Made by a program: the position numbers and the translations under genes. From positions 12,648,001 to 12,712,000 of the forward strand of contig NC_065877.1 of the NCBI RefSeq assembly GCF_933775445.1: 64,000 nucleotides of DNA, in the 5' to 3' direction. This document shows positions 34,466 to 45,823 of the stretch, piece after piece. The notes under the pieces are model-generated. The model did no database searches. It was not told the origin of the DNA and worked only from the letters and a program-made list of their open reading frames with translations. Source of the stretch: Argentina anserina (taxonomy: Eukaryota; Streptophyta; Magnoliopsida; Rosales; Rosaceae). The stretch's first letter is position 1; the number at the start of each line of letters is the position of its first letter.

Positions 34466-35290
34466 CATTTGCTCACTAAACCTCACATGCTTTCTACACA
34501 TCCATTTTATTTTTGAATATAAACATTTGCTCACTAGACCTCCATTTAATTTACCAAAATAACCTTAAATATTTTATTTACTTATATTTCAATTAGTTAC
34601 TCATTACACCTGTTATTCACTCACTAGACATCCGTTTTATTTTTTTCTTTTGGTATCTCATCATTCATTCCGAACTCCATATTTTTTTATAAGAATATCT
34701 TCCTTATTATTTTTTTCTTACATATAATGTTGCTAAACTTGTATTCTTTGCTAAACTATAAATAAGATCTTACAAGATATTGGTTTTAGACTAATTTATT
34801 CAAATAAGTAATCATTTGAACAACCAATTGTAATAAATAAAATACATCAACTCCAGTTAATTATTATTATAAGAGTTTAACAATGAAGAATCATTCTCAA
34901 CATCATGAAATATATATTCTAATAATTACATATTCTAATCGTTATTGCTTACTCACTTTTCAAAGAAAAGAGGAAAAATAAAAGATTATAATTGGGAGAA
35001 TAGGGAGGGGAGGTACATATATGATGTTGAGAATTGGGGGTTGGGAGGTAGAAGATAGTGGTGTCTTCATGTCTTCATCAATTCATGTTAAACCTAAACC
35101 TTGGTTGACAAGTTTTGTAAACAACCCTATTTTAATTATTATTGAATGATTATTATGAAAATAAAAATAATTAAATACTTTTATTTTTACTAAATTTAAT
35201 GTCTAAAATTGCCTTTGTACAAGATGACATATATGTAATCTAATAATTAAGAAATAGTGGAGGTTTAATGAGCAATTGTGAGGTCTCAGA
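34466..35290. mobile_element. possible MITE-like element
   Basis: The left side has TTGCTCACTAAACCTCACA (near 34467). The right side holds its near-complement (GAGGTTTAATGAGCAATTGTGAGG, about 35260-35285). The phrase is repeated in direct orientation near 34530 and 34618. The centre is AT-rich and non-coding. The ends are not exact. Confidence 0.4.
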
Positions 35291-35435
35291 AGTGAAAGCC
35301 TAAAATTATATTCTTAGAAAATAAAAATTAACTTTTCTTTACTTAGTCCTTCACATCTTACCCCTTATATCCATGTGACACCTCACCATTTTGAGGAAAG
35401 AAGTTCTACGACACCACAACTCCCTGAAACACTTT

Positions 35436-35657
35436 GAAGTATCCGATTTATTGGGCAGAATGCCTTATGCTGTGGGTTATCAACCCACCCTTAGTACCGA
35501 AATGAGATCTTTACAAGAAAGAATTACTTCTACTAAAGAGAGGTCCATAACTTCTATTCAAGCAGTTTATGTACCTGCGGACGATTTGACCAATCCTGCT
35601 CTGGCCACGACATTTGTACATTTAGATGCTACTACCGTACTATCAAGAGGATTAGCT
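35436..35657 (+). pseudogene. atpB: plastid atpB fragment in nuclear DNA (NUPT)
   Basis: The frame reads [19 protein letters not shown], then [19 protein letters not shown] and [11 protein letters not shown]. This is a 74-codon internal piece of the chloroplast ATP synthase beta subunit, next to the catalytic region, with a handful of substitutions (for example Gly to Arg before SIT, and Asp to Asn before PA). Homology stops abruptly on both sides and the flanks are ordinary nuclear sequence. It is a transferred plastid fragment without function, although it lies in a longer open frame (35391-35693). Confidence 0.88.
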
Positions 35658-35693
35658 TTCTCTTCCACTTCTGCTCGCACCGCTACACCTTAA

Positions 35694-36181
35694 TCTGCTA
35701 TCTACTTCAATGATAGGTGAAACTAGTGTACATTAGATCCTTTTACTACTCTACCTATCCATGCCATCAGATTGTTACAATAGCCCAATTTTTCCCAAAA
35801 TGAAAGATTGTTACAGTAGCCCTTCAAGAAACTCTGACGTTCAATCGAGGCTTTGGCAATCCTAATTGCTTTCCTTTACCTAAGCTAAACCATTCCTCCT
35901 CAAAACCCAATTTGATTCTCCTTTCAATTTGTTAAAATCAGAACCTAATCTATATTCCTCTTCTTTGTTTTCCCTCTAACCATACAAGCAAACCACTGCG
36001 TTCTGTAATATAACTTTTGAGATGAGGACACTACGGGTAAAGTACACATTTCACAATCTGAAGCAGCAATATAGCAGCTTCCAGATTATGCCTTAGGACT
36101 TGTGAGATTGGATTATAAATCTGCAACCTTTCAGTTTGCCAAATAGCTCGAGCAACTTAATTGTGAATTTCAGCAGCATAA
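35694..36181. other. intergenic
   Basis: Nothing recognised. The last 4 bp (ATAA) match the base run after the TRIM element at 37186. Confidence 0.3.
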
Positions 36182-37185
36182 TGTCACAGACCTAGCCATT
36201 CGGCTTCCACACTTGGTTCATGCGGCGCTCCATCCTCATGGAGTCAACCTTATCCAACGGGGTAATGCACTGGTTTTTCACTGCCTTGGGTTCATCAGGG
36301 GATCGGCTCCAGACCCCGACTAGTGTGTAGGGCGGCCAACTCCCTTCTTCAACGTTAAGTCCCCGACTAACGACAAGTTCCCCAAACTTAACCGGGTCAG
36401 CCTGCCTGAACCATTTGGAATGAGCAGCCATATATCTCCCACACTTCTGATCTTGGAGTAATCCCACGTATGCATGAAGTTCATTTAACCAGCATCTCCC
36501 ACGATAGACACTCCCAAAAATGGGACGTGACATCCTCCCCCACCAAACTTGGTATACGTCCTTGTACACGGCATCCCCACTTGCGGCCCGCGTAACCCTT
36601 GTACGCCTGCGATGCCTGAGCAACGTAAATGAGTTCCCAAAGATCGCCCAACAATAATTCGCGCCGGATCTTTCGTCCTGGATTTTGCCATGGATCCTCG
36701 TTCGGTCCTCCCCCTGGAGGTGATCCTGCCTACTTGACTCCCCCGTGGAGCCCCTCGTATCCTGGGGACACGGCGACATGTGTGAGCGCTTAGCGACACA
36801 ACGTCAACAATGTTGAAGCGTCTCTGATACCACTTGTTACAGACCTAGCCATTTGGCTGCCACACTTGGTCCATGCGGCGCTCCATCCCCATGGAGCCAG
36901 TCTTTTTCAACGGGGCAATGCACTGGTTTCGCCCTGCCTTGGGCTCAATAGGGGATCGGCTCCAGACCCCGACCAGTGTGTAGGGCAGCCAACTCCCTTC
37001 TTCGACCTTAAGTCCCGGACTAACAACAAGCTCCCCAAACTTAACTGGGTTAACCTGCCTGAACCCCTCGGAAGAAGCAGTCATAAATCTCCCACACTTC
37101 TGATCTTGGAGCAATCTCACGTATATATGAAGTTCATTTAACCAGCGACGTCCACGATAGACACTCCAAAAAATAGGACGTGACA
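36182..37185 (-). mobile_element. TRIM-like miniature LTR retrotransposon
   Basis: Two 351-bp direct repeats (36182-36532 and 36835-37185) flank only about 300 bp of internal DNA. On the minus strand the 5' LTR (36835-37185) is followed by TGGTATCAGAG, the primer-binding site for initiator Met-tRNA. The 3' LTR is preceded by a polypurine tract (GGTGGGGGAGGA). ATAA flanks both ends, a 4-bp duplication. The total is 1004 bp with no gag or pol, so it depends on proteins from other elements. The two LTRs differ at a fair number of sites, so it is not very recent. Confidence 0.9.
36824..36834 (-). other. tRNA-iMet primer-binding site of the TRIM
   Basis: The minus strand reads TGGTATCAGAG two bases after the end of the 5' LTR, complementary to the 3' end of initiator methionine tRNA. 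Confidence 0.85.
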
Positions 37186-37988
37186 ATAAGTTAGAGCATG
37201 CTCTAACCGCGGGGCCATACTGGGCCTTAGTTGTATCATGTTACTTGGTTCGAAGTTCAAACTTCCAACCCTAGCTAGTATTACAAAAGTTACTTGAATT
37301 ACATCCTTCCCGATTAAGGCATGTTTACTTCATGTTTCTAGCCTTCTAGCTAGGATTTGTCAACCGTAATTCATTTCTGACCGGGCACTACAACCATCGT
37401 TAGCTAAGCATAAGAAATCAGTAACATACACATGCATGTCCGTTTAAACATATCTTATCTGCAATTTATGGGACATTAAATGTGCTCTTGACCGATTACC
37501 ACTAGAATACTAGATAGTTTATTATTTTAGGCTTAGTATTTGAAAAATTCAAATATCATCCAGTTCTCTAGATTCACATAGGTTCCAGTCCGATCGATCG
37601 AACAAGTGGAGAGGACCTGTGATTGCTGTCCTGATCAAATAAAGGAAAAGAACGACAAAGAAAGCCAATGATAAGATAAGATTATAAAGAAGTGGATTGG
37701 TTGTCAGAATTATAGCTAGATGCAACCAACCAAACCTTAATCGATCAAGCTTTATGCTAAATATATGGGAACTTGATCGATCGACGATCGTACGTCGAAA
37801 CACTGATCTGACCATATCGATCACAAAACATTTCAGAAAAAGAAAAAAATTGCATGTATCTGTGTATATTGATGATAAGTAACGTTGCGGATTATATTTC
37901 AAATGGTAGGTCCAAACTCATCCATTTGAAAGATGAACGACATACATACATTGTTTACATATAGCAAAATCAATTAATTAGCTTCCGC
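37186..37988. other. intergenic and polyphenol oxidase 3' UTR
   Basis: The right part is probably the 3' UTR of polyphenol oxidase. The rest shows nothing I can name. Confidence 0.3.
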
Positions 37989-39794
37989 TCAATCAGCAAG
38001 AAACTCAATTTTCACACTACCAATTTTAAGAGACTTAGTTCCATACCTCGGCACCAAAGTCACCACCACACTTTCATCATCTTCAGCCCCCAAATCCTCC
38101 AATAGATCCGATAACCCCAACCTCAAGCAACTCTTGGTCTTCTTCTTCTTCTTATCTTTATGCTTGTGGGGCACGTTCACAAAGCTCCCCGCAAACTCAC
38201 TGTCGTCGGGTTTTCCAGGCTCATCATCGTCTTCTAAGTCATTCACGTAAACATCAAACTTCACTGCCGTGTCTTTCTCGAATTCGATCCCTCCGATCAC
38301 AAGTATCTCCTCCTCGTCCTCCTTCTCCTTCTTGCTCCTCTTCTTCTGATTTGGCCTCTTTACCACCGTACTAATTTTCGAGTCCAACTTTATCGGAAAG
38401 TCACCTCTCCCCACCACCTTTGGTCCGGATGTTGCTGCACGCGCCACCCCAATCGCCTTGGCTACTTTCGCAAGCTTCGACCTACGTGGTGTTGGCCTGG
38501 ACGTCAACCATGGAATGTCTACGTCTTGGTACATATACCCGAGCTTCTTTGTGTCTAGGCAGTCGCGTACCTTCACGCGCACTAGCTGAGCATTTTCATC
38601 GTAGAATAGAAACCCTGTGTCCAACCAATCTGGATCGGTAATATCCTTATTAGTCTTACTCAAAGTTTTCCATAAACTCCACATCCTATCAACGTTAGAA
38701 TGATGTGAGAAGAATATAGGATCTCTAGCAGCAGAGTAGAAGTTCCCCATGTCCTCGTAGTTAGGCTGGGTGTTATCACCGGTCCAGACGTGGACCGGAC
38801 CGTGAGGAGTAGACTCGATTGAACCCGATCCTGGACTAGGATCGGTGCCAGCCCTATAAGCTGTTCCAAAGAAGAGCTGCTGCTTCTTGGCGTTGGACAC
38901 CATCTGCCTGTACATGATCTTCAAATTGCTTGATATTTGGTCAGTCTCCGTAGTCGGCACGTCGGTGAGGTTCCAGTCTAGGTCAAGGAGCGTCGGAGGC
39001 TGGTGGTTGGCGTTGCGGAGCTCGTCGTAGAGCGGCGAGCTCGGGTCAGCGAAAAGAGCAGGGAGCTTCATTCCAGGAGGGGAGTCCCAGTTCCAAAATG
39101 GCAAGGCGAAAGTGGGGTCACCGATGAGTTTTCCAAGGATTCTCTCATAAAAGTACAAGTAGTATCTGTGGAAGGGGAAGAAGAGCCATGACTGGTGGAT
39201 TTGGAGCTCGAGATCAGGAAACCCAACTTGATCATAAGCGCCGTCACAATAAGCACAATGAATATCGGCTTGTTGCGAAAAGCTTCGTGGATCGGAGTCA
39301 GGGAGGGCTTTCATGAGCTCAATGGCTTTGGAGTATTTGTCGATGTAGGCCTGATCAACGGCGTGAGCTGCCGGCCGGACGCGGAGTGGAGAGGAGGAAG
39401 GGAAAGTGAAGTCTATTATCTTGTCAGATATTGGTGGGCAGCAATTTGTTGGTTGAGCACCGGGTGGTAAGTCTGCTGCTCCGCACTTGGATAGGTCTGG
39501 TGGCGCCACCGGCTTTGCAAATGCGAAAGGATCAGTGCCACCAAGACCAACACCGTATAGGCCTCCGAGCCCAATAAGCACATTTCTCCGGTCTAGGTTT
39601 GTTTGAGATGGTTTTCGTTCATCCCTAGAGTTTTGATCGCTGCTCTTGGATTTGCATATGATCCTGCTGCGTATTAAGGAATGCCTAGGGCTTTGGGTTA
39701 AGGATACCTGGGAACTATTTTGAGAGAAGGAAGAGAGAGAATTTGAAGAGGAGATGGTTGTCGTGGTGACTAATGGAGATGAAAGAGAAGCCAT
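37989..39794 (-). CDS. PPO: polyphenol oxidase (catechol oxidase), chloroplast/thylakoid
   Basis: An intronless 601-residue protein, the usual PPO size. It oxidises o-diphenols to o-quinones, the cause of browning. The Ser/Thr-rich N-terminus is a stroma-targeting peptide. DRRNVLIGLGG (68-78) is a twin-arginine thylakoid signal. CuA ligands are His179, His200 and His209, with Cys183 placed for the thioether to His200. Cys104, Cys118, Cys119 and Cys180 fit the two known disulfides. CuB ligands are His331, His335 and His365, with gate Phe352 and Glu327. The residues after the first two CuB histidines are Gly332 and Val336. The PPO1_DWL domain starts at DWL (389-391) and the C-terminal KFDV domain at 512, a shield removed on activation. 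A Lys/Glu-rich linker (about 478-496) joins them. All catalytic residues are intact. Confidence 0.97.
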   Translation of the reverse strand: MASLSSPLVTTTTISSSNSLSSFSQNSSQVSLTQSPRHSLIRSRIICKSKSSDQNSRDERKPSQTNLDRRNVLIGLGGLYGVGLGGTDPFAFAKPVAPPDLSKCGAADLPPGAQPTNCCPPISDKIIDFTFPSSSPLRVRPAAHAVDQAYIDKYSKAIELMKALPDSDPRSFSQQADIHCAYCDGAYDQVGFPDLELQIHQSWLFFPFHRYYLYFYERILGKLIGDPTFALPFWNWDSPPGMKLPALFADPSSPLYDELRNANHQPPTLLDLDWNLTDVPTTETDQISSNLKIMYRQMVSNAKKQQLFFGTAYRAGTDPSPGSGSIESTPHGPVHVWTGDNTQPNYEDMGNFYSAARDPIFFSHHSNVDRMWSLWKTLSKTNKDITDPDWLDTGFLFYDENAQLVRVKVRDCLDTKKLGYMYQDVDIPWLTSRPTPRRSKLAKVAKAIGVARAATSGPKVVGRGDFPIKLDSKISTVVKRPNQKKRSKKEKEDEEEILVIGGIEFEKDTAVKFDVYVNDLEDDDEPGKPDDSEFAGSFVNVPHKHKDKKKKKTKSCLRLGLSDLLEDLGAEDDESVVVTLVPRYGTKSLKIGSVKIEFLAD

Positions 39795-39833
39795 GGTGAT
39801 CTGGTCTGGGTGTATTGCTCATCGGCCATTGGC

Positions 39834-39839
39834 TTTATA
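39834..39839 (-). promoter_or_regulatory. TATA box of polyphenol oxidase
   Basis: The minus strand reads CTATAAAGCC, 40 bp before the start codon. Start of transcription would then be about 15 bp before the ATG, a very short leader. Consensus and position only. Confidence 0.45.
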
Positions 39840-41897
39840 GTGGGTTTAGGTTTTACTTTTCTTTCCATTGTACAGATGCAGACATAAGTGTTGGCAGCCC
39901 TGAATGGTTGACGACGAAAAAATGCACCATAAGTATTGTCATACATTCATGCATGCTGGTATTATCCAATATCGACGTGGGAATATACCCCCCAAGGTAC
40001 GTAAGCTAGCTAGCTGAAGAATTTCAGACAAAAAAAAAAGGCTAGCTGAGTAATTCAAGAAAGCGAAGTAATTTAGGCTTTCTTTGATTCTGAGATTATC
40101 ATTGATTCACATTCATGATTAAGCTAGCTAACCGGCAGATATTGTACGTACGTAGGTTAATTGACTTAATTCAAATATAAATCGATCATACATTTACGAC
40201 CTGTGGAAATTGGCTGTTAATTGATTATGATGATTCATTCTTCATTGGTAGCATGGTTTCATTCGTAACAGTTGGATCTTTCAGTTTAGTGTACGTTTCC
40301 ACTGGTGTGTAAGATATGGGGTTTGTTATTTCCACGTACGTGCGTAGGAGATGATACGAAGAAGCGAAGAACGTATTAGTCAACGATTCGGCAGATCGTA
40401 TTGACTGGTCGGTTGGAATGCCTAGCAGGATACTACAGTGCTTTCAGACCGAAAGAAAAACTTCATTTTTCTTTTAATTCCTTGCTCCACGATAAGATAA
40501 TGAGATAATCCCTCTTGTCCTTTTGATCATGAATTTTCATCGGCAATGCCTCCCTTTCATTTCATTTGGCTGCATCTACCAAGTGGCACAACGGCTGCTA
40601 TACGCTAGTTTCAACTTTCAACTCTTTTTTATTCTTATTCTAAAAGAAGTAGGAAATGATCGAAGAATATTCTTCCCTTCTGTTACCAAAATTAGACGCG
40701 AGGCCCCTTGTTATAGTTACATCCATCTTGTTCATTCCTGTACTTATTAGAAACACGTACGAGTTTGCGCGCAGCATGCGTATCTGTCTCCTATTCAGAT
40801 CTTAGATCTTAAGTAATTATTTGTTTTGGATTCATGTTGTTTCACTTGTTCGTTCCATCTTTATCGCACAAGCTACTATTATATCATTTATATGGTACCA
40901 AAGTAAAATAAAGTACCAGAAGCTTCTTCTCCCTGGTTTTGGGATGAACTTGTAGGTTACTTACTGCTTGTTCGTTGTGGAGCAATTATTCTGTGTACTC
41001 GCCACACCATGTGATACTATTATGAGATGTACCCAGCCAATCATATTACGTCATGGTATAATTAATATGCACGTGGTGAAAATGACAAAAAATTATTTAC
41101 ATATAAGAACTAATCAGAAACAATCACAATAAAAAATGAACCAATAACATTAAAGGGGTACGTCACGTGGGATATGTGACGGGTATATATAATATTTTCT
41201 AGTTCTATGTGTGTTGCTTGTCTTATGTTTCTTGATATCGCTTAATGAACTCGATCATTTCAAAAACAAATTAACAAAAAGCACCAGAAGTTGGTTATTA
41301 ATTCCATATCATTTGCTGATTTGCCACATAATTCTAGGATTGAATGAAGGCCATTGAATTTAGTCAGATGTGATGGTTAAGAAGATGTGTAAATTAAAAA
41401 CTTGTGTAAAATAAGGTGCCCCTTAATCCAGACTCCAAACGGAAAAATAGGTTTTAAATAACCGGTTTTGTCCGATAAAACAAAGTCCTAGATGGATCAG
41501 AACACAAAATTATCAAATGAATCTTAATCCTAACCGCTTCCATCATGTTCAGAACTAGCCTTTTTTACTCATGCATTTGCATGGATTCAACTTCCCACGT
41601 ACCCACTAAAATAGTGAAATTGCAATGTTTTACTCTTCTTTATCTTTCCTTTTTTTACCCCTTGTAATTTTTGTTTCTCTTTTCTTTTATTATTTTATGT
41701 TTTTGGCCCTTCTACATATTATCATTTTAACTTATATTCTCTTTGACATGGGTATTTCTAACAAATATTTTTTTTTGTAAAGCTGTTGACATGAGGGCTT
41801 CTAGTTATAATAGTGGACATATAAATGAGGAATATATTCGATCATAACCTAGGGATATGATTTCCCATATCCTGTTACTACGTGCATAATAAAAAGA
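39840..41897. other. intergenic, PPO promoter side
   Basis: 2 kb without a supportable reading frame. Several GTACGTACGT-type and GCTAGCTAGC-type runs occur near 40000-40160. Upstream control DNA of PPO would be here. Confidence 0.3.
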
Positions 41898-43685
41898 ATG
41901 AAAAGTGATGGTGGCGGTGGCGCAGTGGGAGGGGCTGCTGCTCAATTCACTCACGGCTTTGGGATGTTAAATTGGGCGTTGCAAAAATTTGAGATGGCTA
42001 TCTCGGGATTTTGGGCTGCCAACGTCGATATAAAGAACATAGAATGTAATAACCCGATTTTTTGGGTTCAAATTATATGAATTCTTAGAAATTTTTAAAT
42101 ATGAAAAATTTAATAAATCGCATTTTTTTTTCGCTTCACGACGATGTCAAATAAAAAATGGAACCGTCATCGGAAATCTAAATTAAGAAAACGTTACGTT
42201 TCTGCGACGCATGAGTTGACTTTTACTCAGTCGCTCGTTTCTGAAAACTTCATTCACGAAAGTTGTAGAGCTCGTCGATACGAACCCGTGGGCATATACG
42301 CACTTTAATCGAACGTCCTATGTAAAAGTTATTGTCGATGAAAATTGGTTTCCGATTTTGGAAATTGTATAAAAGGGAATTTTTGGAAACTAGGGTTTCC
42401 AAAAACAGAAACCCTCTCTCTCCCTTTCTCACCCCCGCAGCCATCTCTCTCTCTCCTTGACCCTTTCTCTCTCTCAAATCGCCTCTGGCGATCTCGCGAC
42501 TCCGGTCTCCGTGGCCCTCACCGCCTGCCTCAAAGGCATCGCACGGTCCTCAATAGCGGCCTTTGAGCTCGACATGCCTCCTCTCGCCGTCGTGAAGCTC
42601 GCGCGACAACCCAAGGTTCCTGCGATTCCACCGCCGTCCAAGCTTCATCGCCAGTGAGACCAGAGCACGGGGACTAGTTCACCATCGCCGATCCTCATCC
42701 CTGAAGTCATCTGTAAGCAAATTGTAGCCGAATAGCGCCGCCGGTCTCACCCCTCACGAATTCGACCACCGTTGGTATTCCAGCTTTCCCGGTGACTTTC
42801 CGGTAGTTCTAGGTCCAATCTAGGTATGGAAATGCTCTAATTCGACTGTTGTACATGTTGTGTGGAAATTGTGTTGATTTTGTGAAGTTTTGGAGGAGGA
42901 GGAGGGAGTGTTCGTGTCGCCGTCTATGGCGGTGCGTGAGGGAGTGTGAGGGGGGCATGAGACGGCCTTAGGCCGTGGAAGGGTGGAGGAGGTGAAAATG
43001 GAGAGTTTTGGGCGACGGTGGGCGAGCTACGCTCTGGTTTTGAATTGTTGCATGGGACCCACGCACTGCCATCACTACTACACATAATACCTTTAATGAC
43101 ATTTTAGAGATGACGTTTTTAGCATTTTTTTTGAAAAAAACGTCATTGAATTTTCAAGTCACCATTTTAAAATTATATTCATGGTGTTTGGAAACGCTAT
43201 AAAATTTACGGCGTTTATAAAACGCTATTATAATTGCATTTGATGGCGTTTGGCAAACGCCTTTGCCAAATTAAAGTTCAATGGCGTTTCTAAACGTCAT
43301 AAATATTAGATATGCTTGCTCTTATTTTCACATTTCCATCGATTCCATCGAGACCCTATATGGCTTATCTATCTCCAAACAAGTATTTACTTCTCTATCT
43401 CTCTCTCCCTGACCTCAAACACTTGGTTTTTTCAAACCCAAATCTTAAGCATATGAATCTCTCCGCTTCAACTTCCTCGATCTTCATTCCTACTCTTCCG
43501 CCATGACTGATAAAATTAATTCGTCTTCACCCGTAAAACCCAGAAAGGCCAATAGACATGTTAACAGATGTTCCCCCAACCCGACTCCATTGCTTCCGAT
43601 TTTTACACTGCAACTCGAACTTCGCGGATACACACTTCAACTCTCATTCTTTCTTACTCCCCAGAAATTAGGGTTTTCAATTTCC

Positions 43686-44555
43686 ATGGATCCCCATCCT
43701 CGCCTCGATGATGTAAGCCTCTCAGCTCAATCCTCATTCCATTTATATCAGCTCAATTTCTCTTTGTGATTAATTTTGATTCCGTTAAATTTAGGATGAT
43801 GATTACGGAGGTGAGTTCCCGAGAACCAGCGGTGCCCCCTGGTCAGGTAAGCTTCGCTCTCGTTGTCAAGTTGTTAATGCGTGATTGGATTTTTGGTTGT
43901 TGATTTCTTGGTGTATGTAAATTTTAGGGAATAAGAGAAGTTTTTGGGAGATTGATGATGAAGATGACTTCTTTGGCTCAAAGCATGTATCTTCATATCG
44001 AAATTTTGAAGAATGGTGTTTGAATTTGTAGGAGTCTATCTGTCGATTTACAACGAAACTTGATCAATTCAGCAAATGAAGCTTTAAGAGGCTTTAAAGA
44101 TTATATTACACCTCATACTATCAGACATTACAAAAGTTTTCGTCATCTGATGTCACTATATGATGATAAAGTGTAGGGTTTATGGTGCATATGAATTCAA
44201 ATACATTCTGATAGGTTTCATAGGAAGAAAATGCTTTGACAAGTTACATCTGATATATATGCATTTTTTTCTGTTCAGTTATTTGTCCGTTTTAAAGAAA
44301 TATACTTATATATTTACAATGTACGCTAAAGAAAAAGTCAAAGAAAATGCTCCTGGTGTTGCAATATGGATGATTTTGTCCCTGCGTGAGAGGTATGCTG
44401 GAATTTAGAATGGTTTATAGTTTATTGATTTAAACCTTTATACTTTGGGTAGTTGGCTTTGCGTTGAATTTTCTTTCGGTCCTGAATCCATTTTGACTAT
44501 GAACTTTTCTTTTTGCAGTCTCCAGACGTGTAAGGATGATCTCCCAAAGTGCCAA
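43686..44555 (+). pseudogene. FIP37: captured FIP37 (WTAP homologue) 5' gene fragment
   Basis: Segments between consensus splice sites match the FIP37 N-terminus. 43686-43712 encodes MDPHPRLDD. 43795-43846 encodes DDDYGGEFPRTSGAPWS. 43928-43986 joins in frame as GNKRSFWEIDDEDDFFGSKH. An exon ending at 44392 includes NAPGVAIWMILSLRE. 44519-44555 encodes the SLQTCKDDLPKCQ-type segment. I recall Arabidopsis FIP37 as having matching DDDFGGD, GNRRSF, DDEDDIFGS, APGVRTGMILSLR and SLKNCKDDLASCQ pieces in the same order. FIP37 is a core subunit of the mRNA m6A methyltransferase complex. The long coiled-coil remainder is absent, so no functional FIP37 can be made. Introns are retained, so capture was from DNA, not from mRNA. 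Confidence 0.75.
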
Positions 44556-44989
44556 GTATGTATCAATTCATTCCCCCAATCCTTTGTCAACTATTGATAT
44601 AAATTTCCTCTAGTTGGAAGCTAATGCTAACTAGTGTGTAATCTTAATGATCTAGTCACATCTAATTCCTTCTAGTCACAAGCTTAATTCATGGATCTCC
44701 ATCTAATTTGGTGAGTTGCTGAATTTAGTTTGCATGGTTATGAATTTCTATATATATATATGTAATTTGTAGATGTTTATGTCCAAGTTTCACTTTTGTT
44801 TCAGTAGGGAATTGAAACTCTTTGACCATCTATTCAACTACTGTATTAAACTCATTATTATCAATCTGTTTGAGTCATTGCGTCTCTCTTGCATATGGGT
44901 AGGTAGTTTCTCTTTATTCTTCTAGTCTGAGATAGTTGGTACATAATTTCTGAATTTGATGTTCAAATCTGTAAGAACCAATGTCATTT

Positions 44990-45400
44990 GAGTTTCTGTT
45001 GATCTACCTTCAGAGCTTGATGTTATTAAAGAAGTGAAACAAAAGCTTGACCTCGGATCAGTTAAATTTGAGGTATGACTACCAATAAAATGTTGATTTG
45101 TTTGATTACACTTTGTGAAAATTTAGAAGTATCTTTTGTCAACCATTCTAACTATATATACATACCACTCAGCTTGGTATGATACTATATGGCCAAAGTA
45201 TCTATGCTGCAACTAGTTTAATGATATAGATGCTATCTTTGCACTATATGTTTACATCTTTATCCGTATGTTTTCTTATTTTCTGTCCAATAGATGTTTA
45301 TCCTTCTGATGGAGGTCATTCTTTCTAACTCAAAGGAAGTATTTAAAGGAAAATGAGGATCTTCAAAGGCTAAAGGACGACCTATAAAGGCATTGTCACG
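44990..45400 (+). other. further exon-like pieces inside the CACTA element
   Basis: After a TACCTTCAG acceptor (about 45013) an open piece reads ELDVIKEVKQKLDLGSVKFE and ends at a GGTATGAC-type donor (about 45073). Near 45335-45390 another reads KYLKENEDLQRLKDDL before a stop. Both are charged and helix-like. They do not match the FIP37 segment I would expect next, so they may come from a second captured gene. Source unknown. Confidence 0.35.
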
Positions 45401-45823
45401 AGTACCGACCTTCAAAGATAGAGAAAACCACACTAGTCTTTACCCCTTATTGTGTAATGTTCTCCATTCACTCATTAGTTTATAATTAACAGTTGCATGT
45501 GTTATAATTGTACATGAAAGTATCGTAGAATTAATATTTCTTCTTTGATTAAATTACAAAATCTATGAGATGTGTGTTAGTTGATTTTCTGTAATTAATC
45601 AGAAAATCAATATATGATTTTTTTTAAGTTGAAACAAAATTCCATGGCGTTTTTCAAACGTCATTGAAAGAAATTCCATAGCGTTTCAAAACGCCATAAA
45701 ATTTGACGTTTTTGAAACGCCATGGAATTTCTTTCAATGACATTTGATAAACGCCATGGCTCTGGCTCCAAAAGCACGGCGTTGGTTTCTACGACATCTG
45801 ACAATGGCGTCAGAAGACGCCAT

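Noticed and set aside
35391..35693. A 100-residue protein-coding gene
   Set aside because: Only the middle is atpB; the ends are unrelated and there is no promoter or conserved product.
37549..37902. 117-residue minus-strand frame with hydrophobic stretches downstream of PPO
   Set aside because: It starts in low-complexity AT-rich DNA with GATCGATC palindromes, has no recognisable family, and fits a 3' UTR/spacer position.
43301..43769. Two Ser/Pro/Leu-rich frames in the CACTA element
   Set aside because: They overlap the leader and intron of the captured FIP37-like fragment and show no domain of their own.
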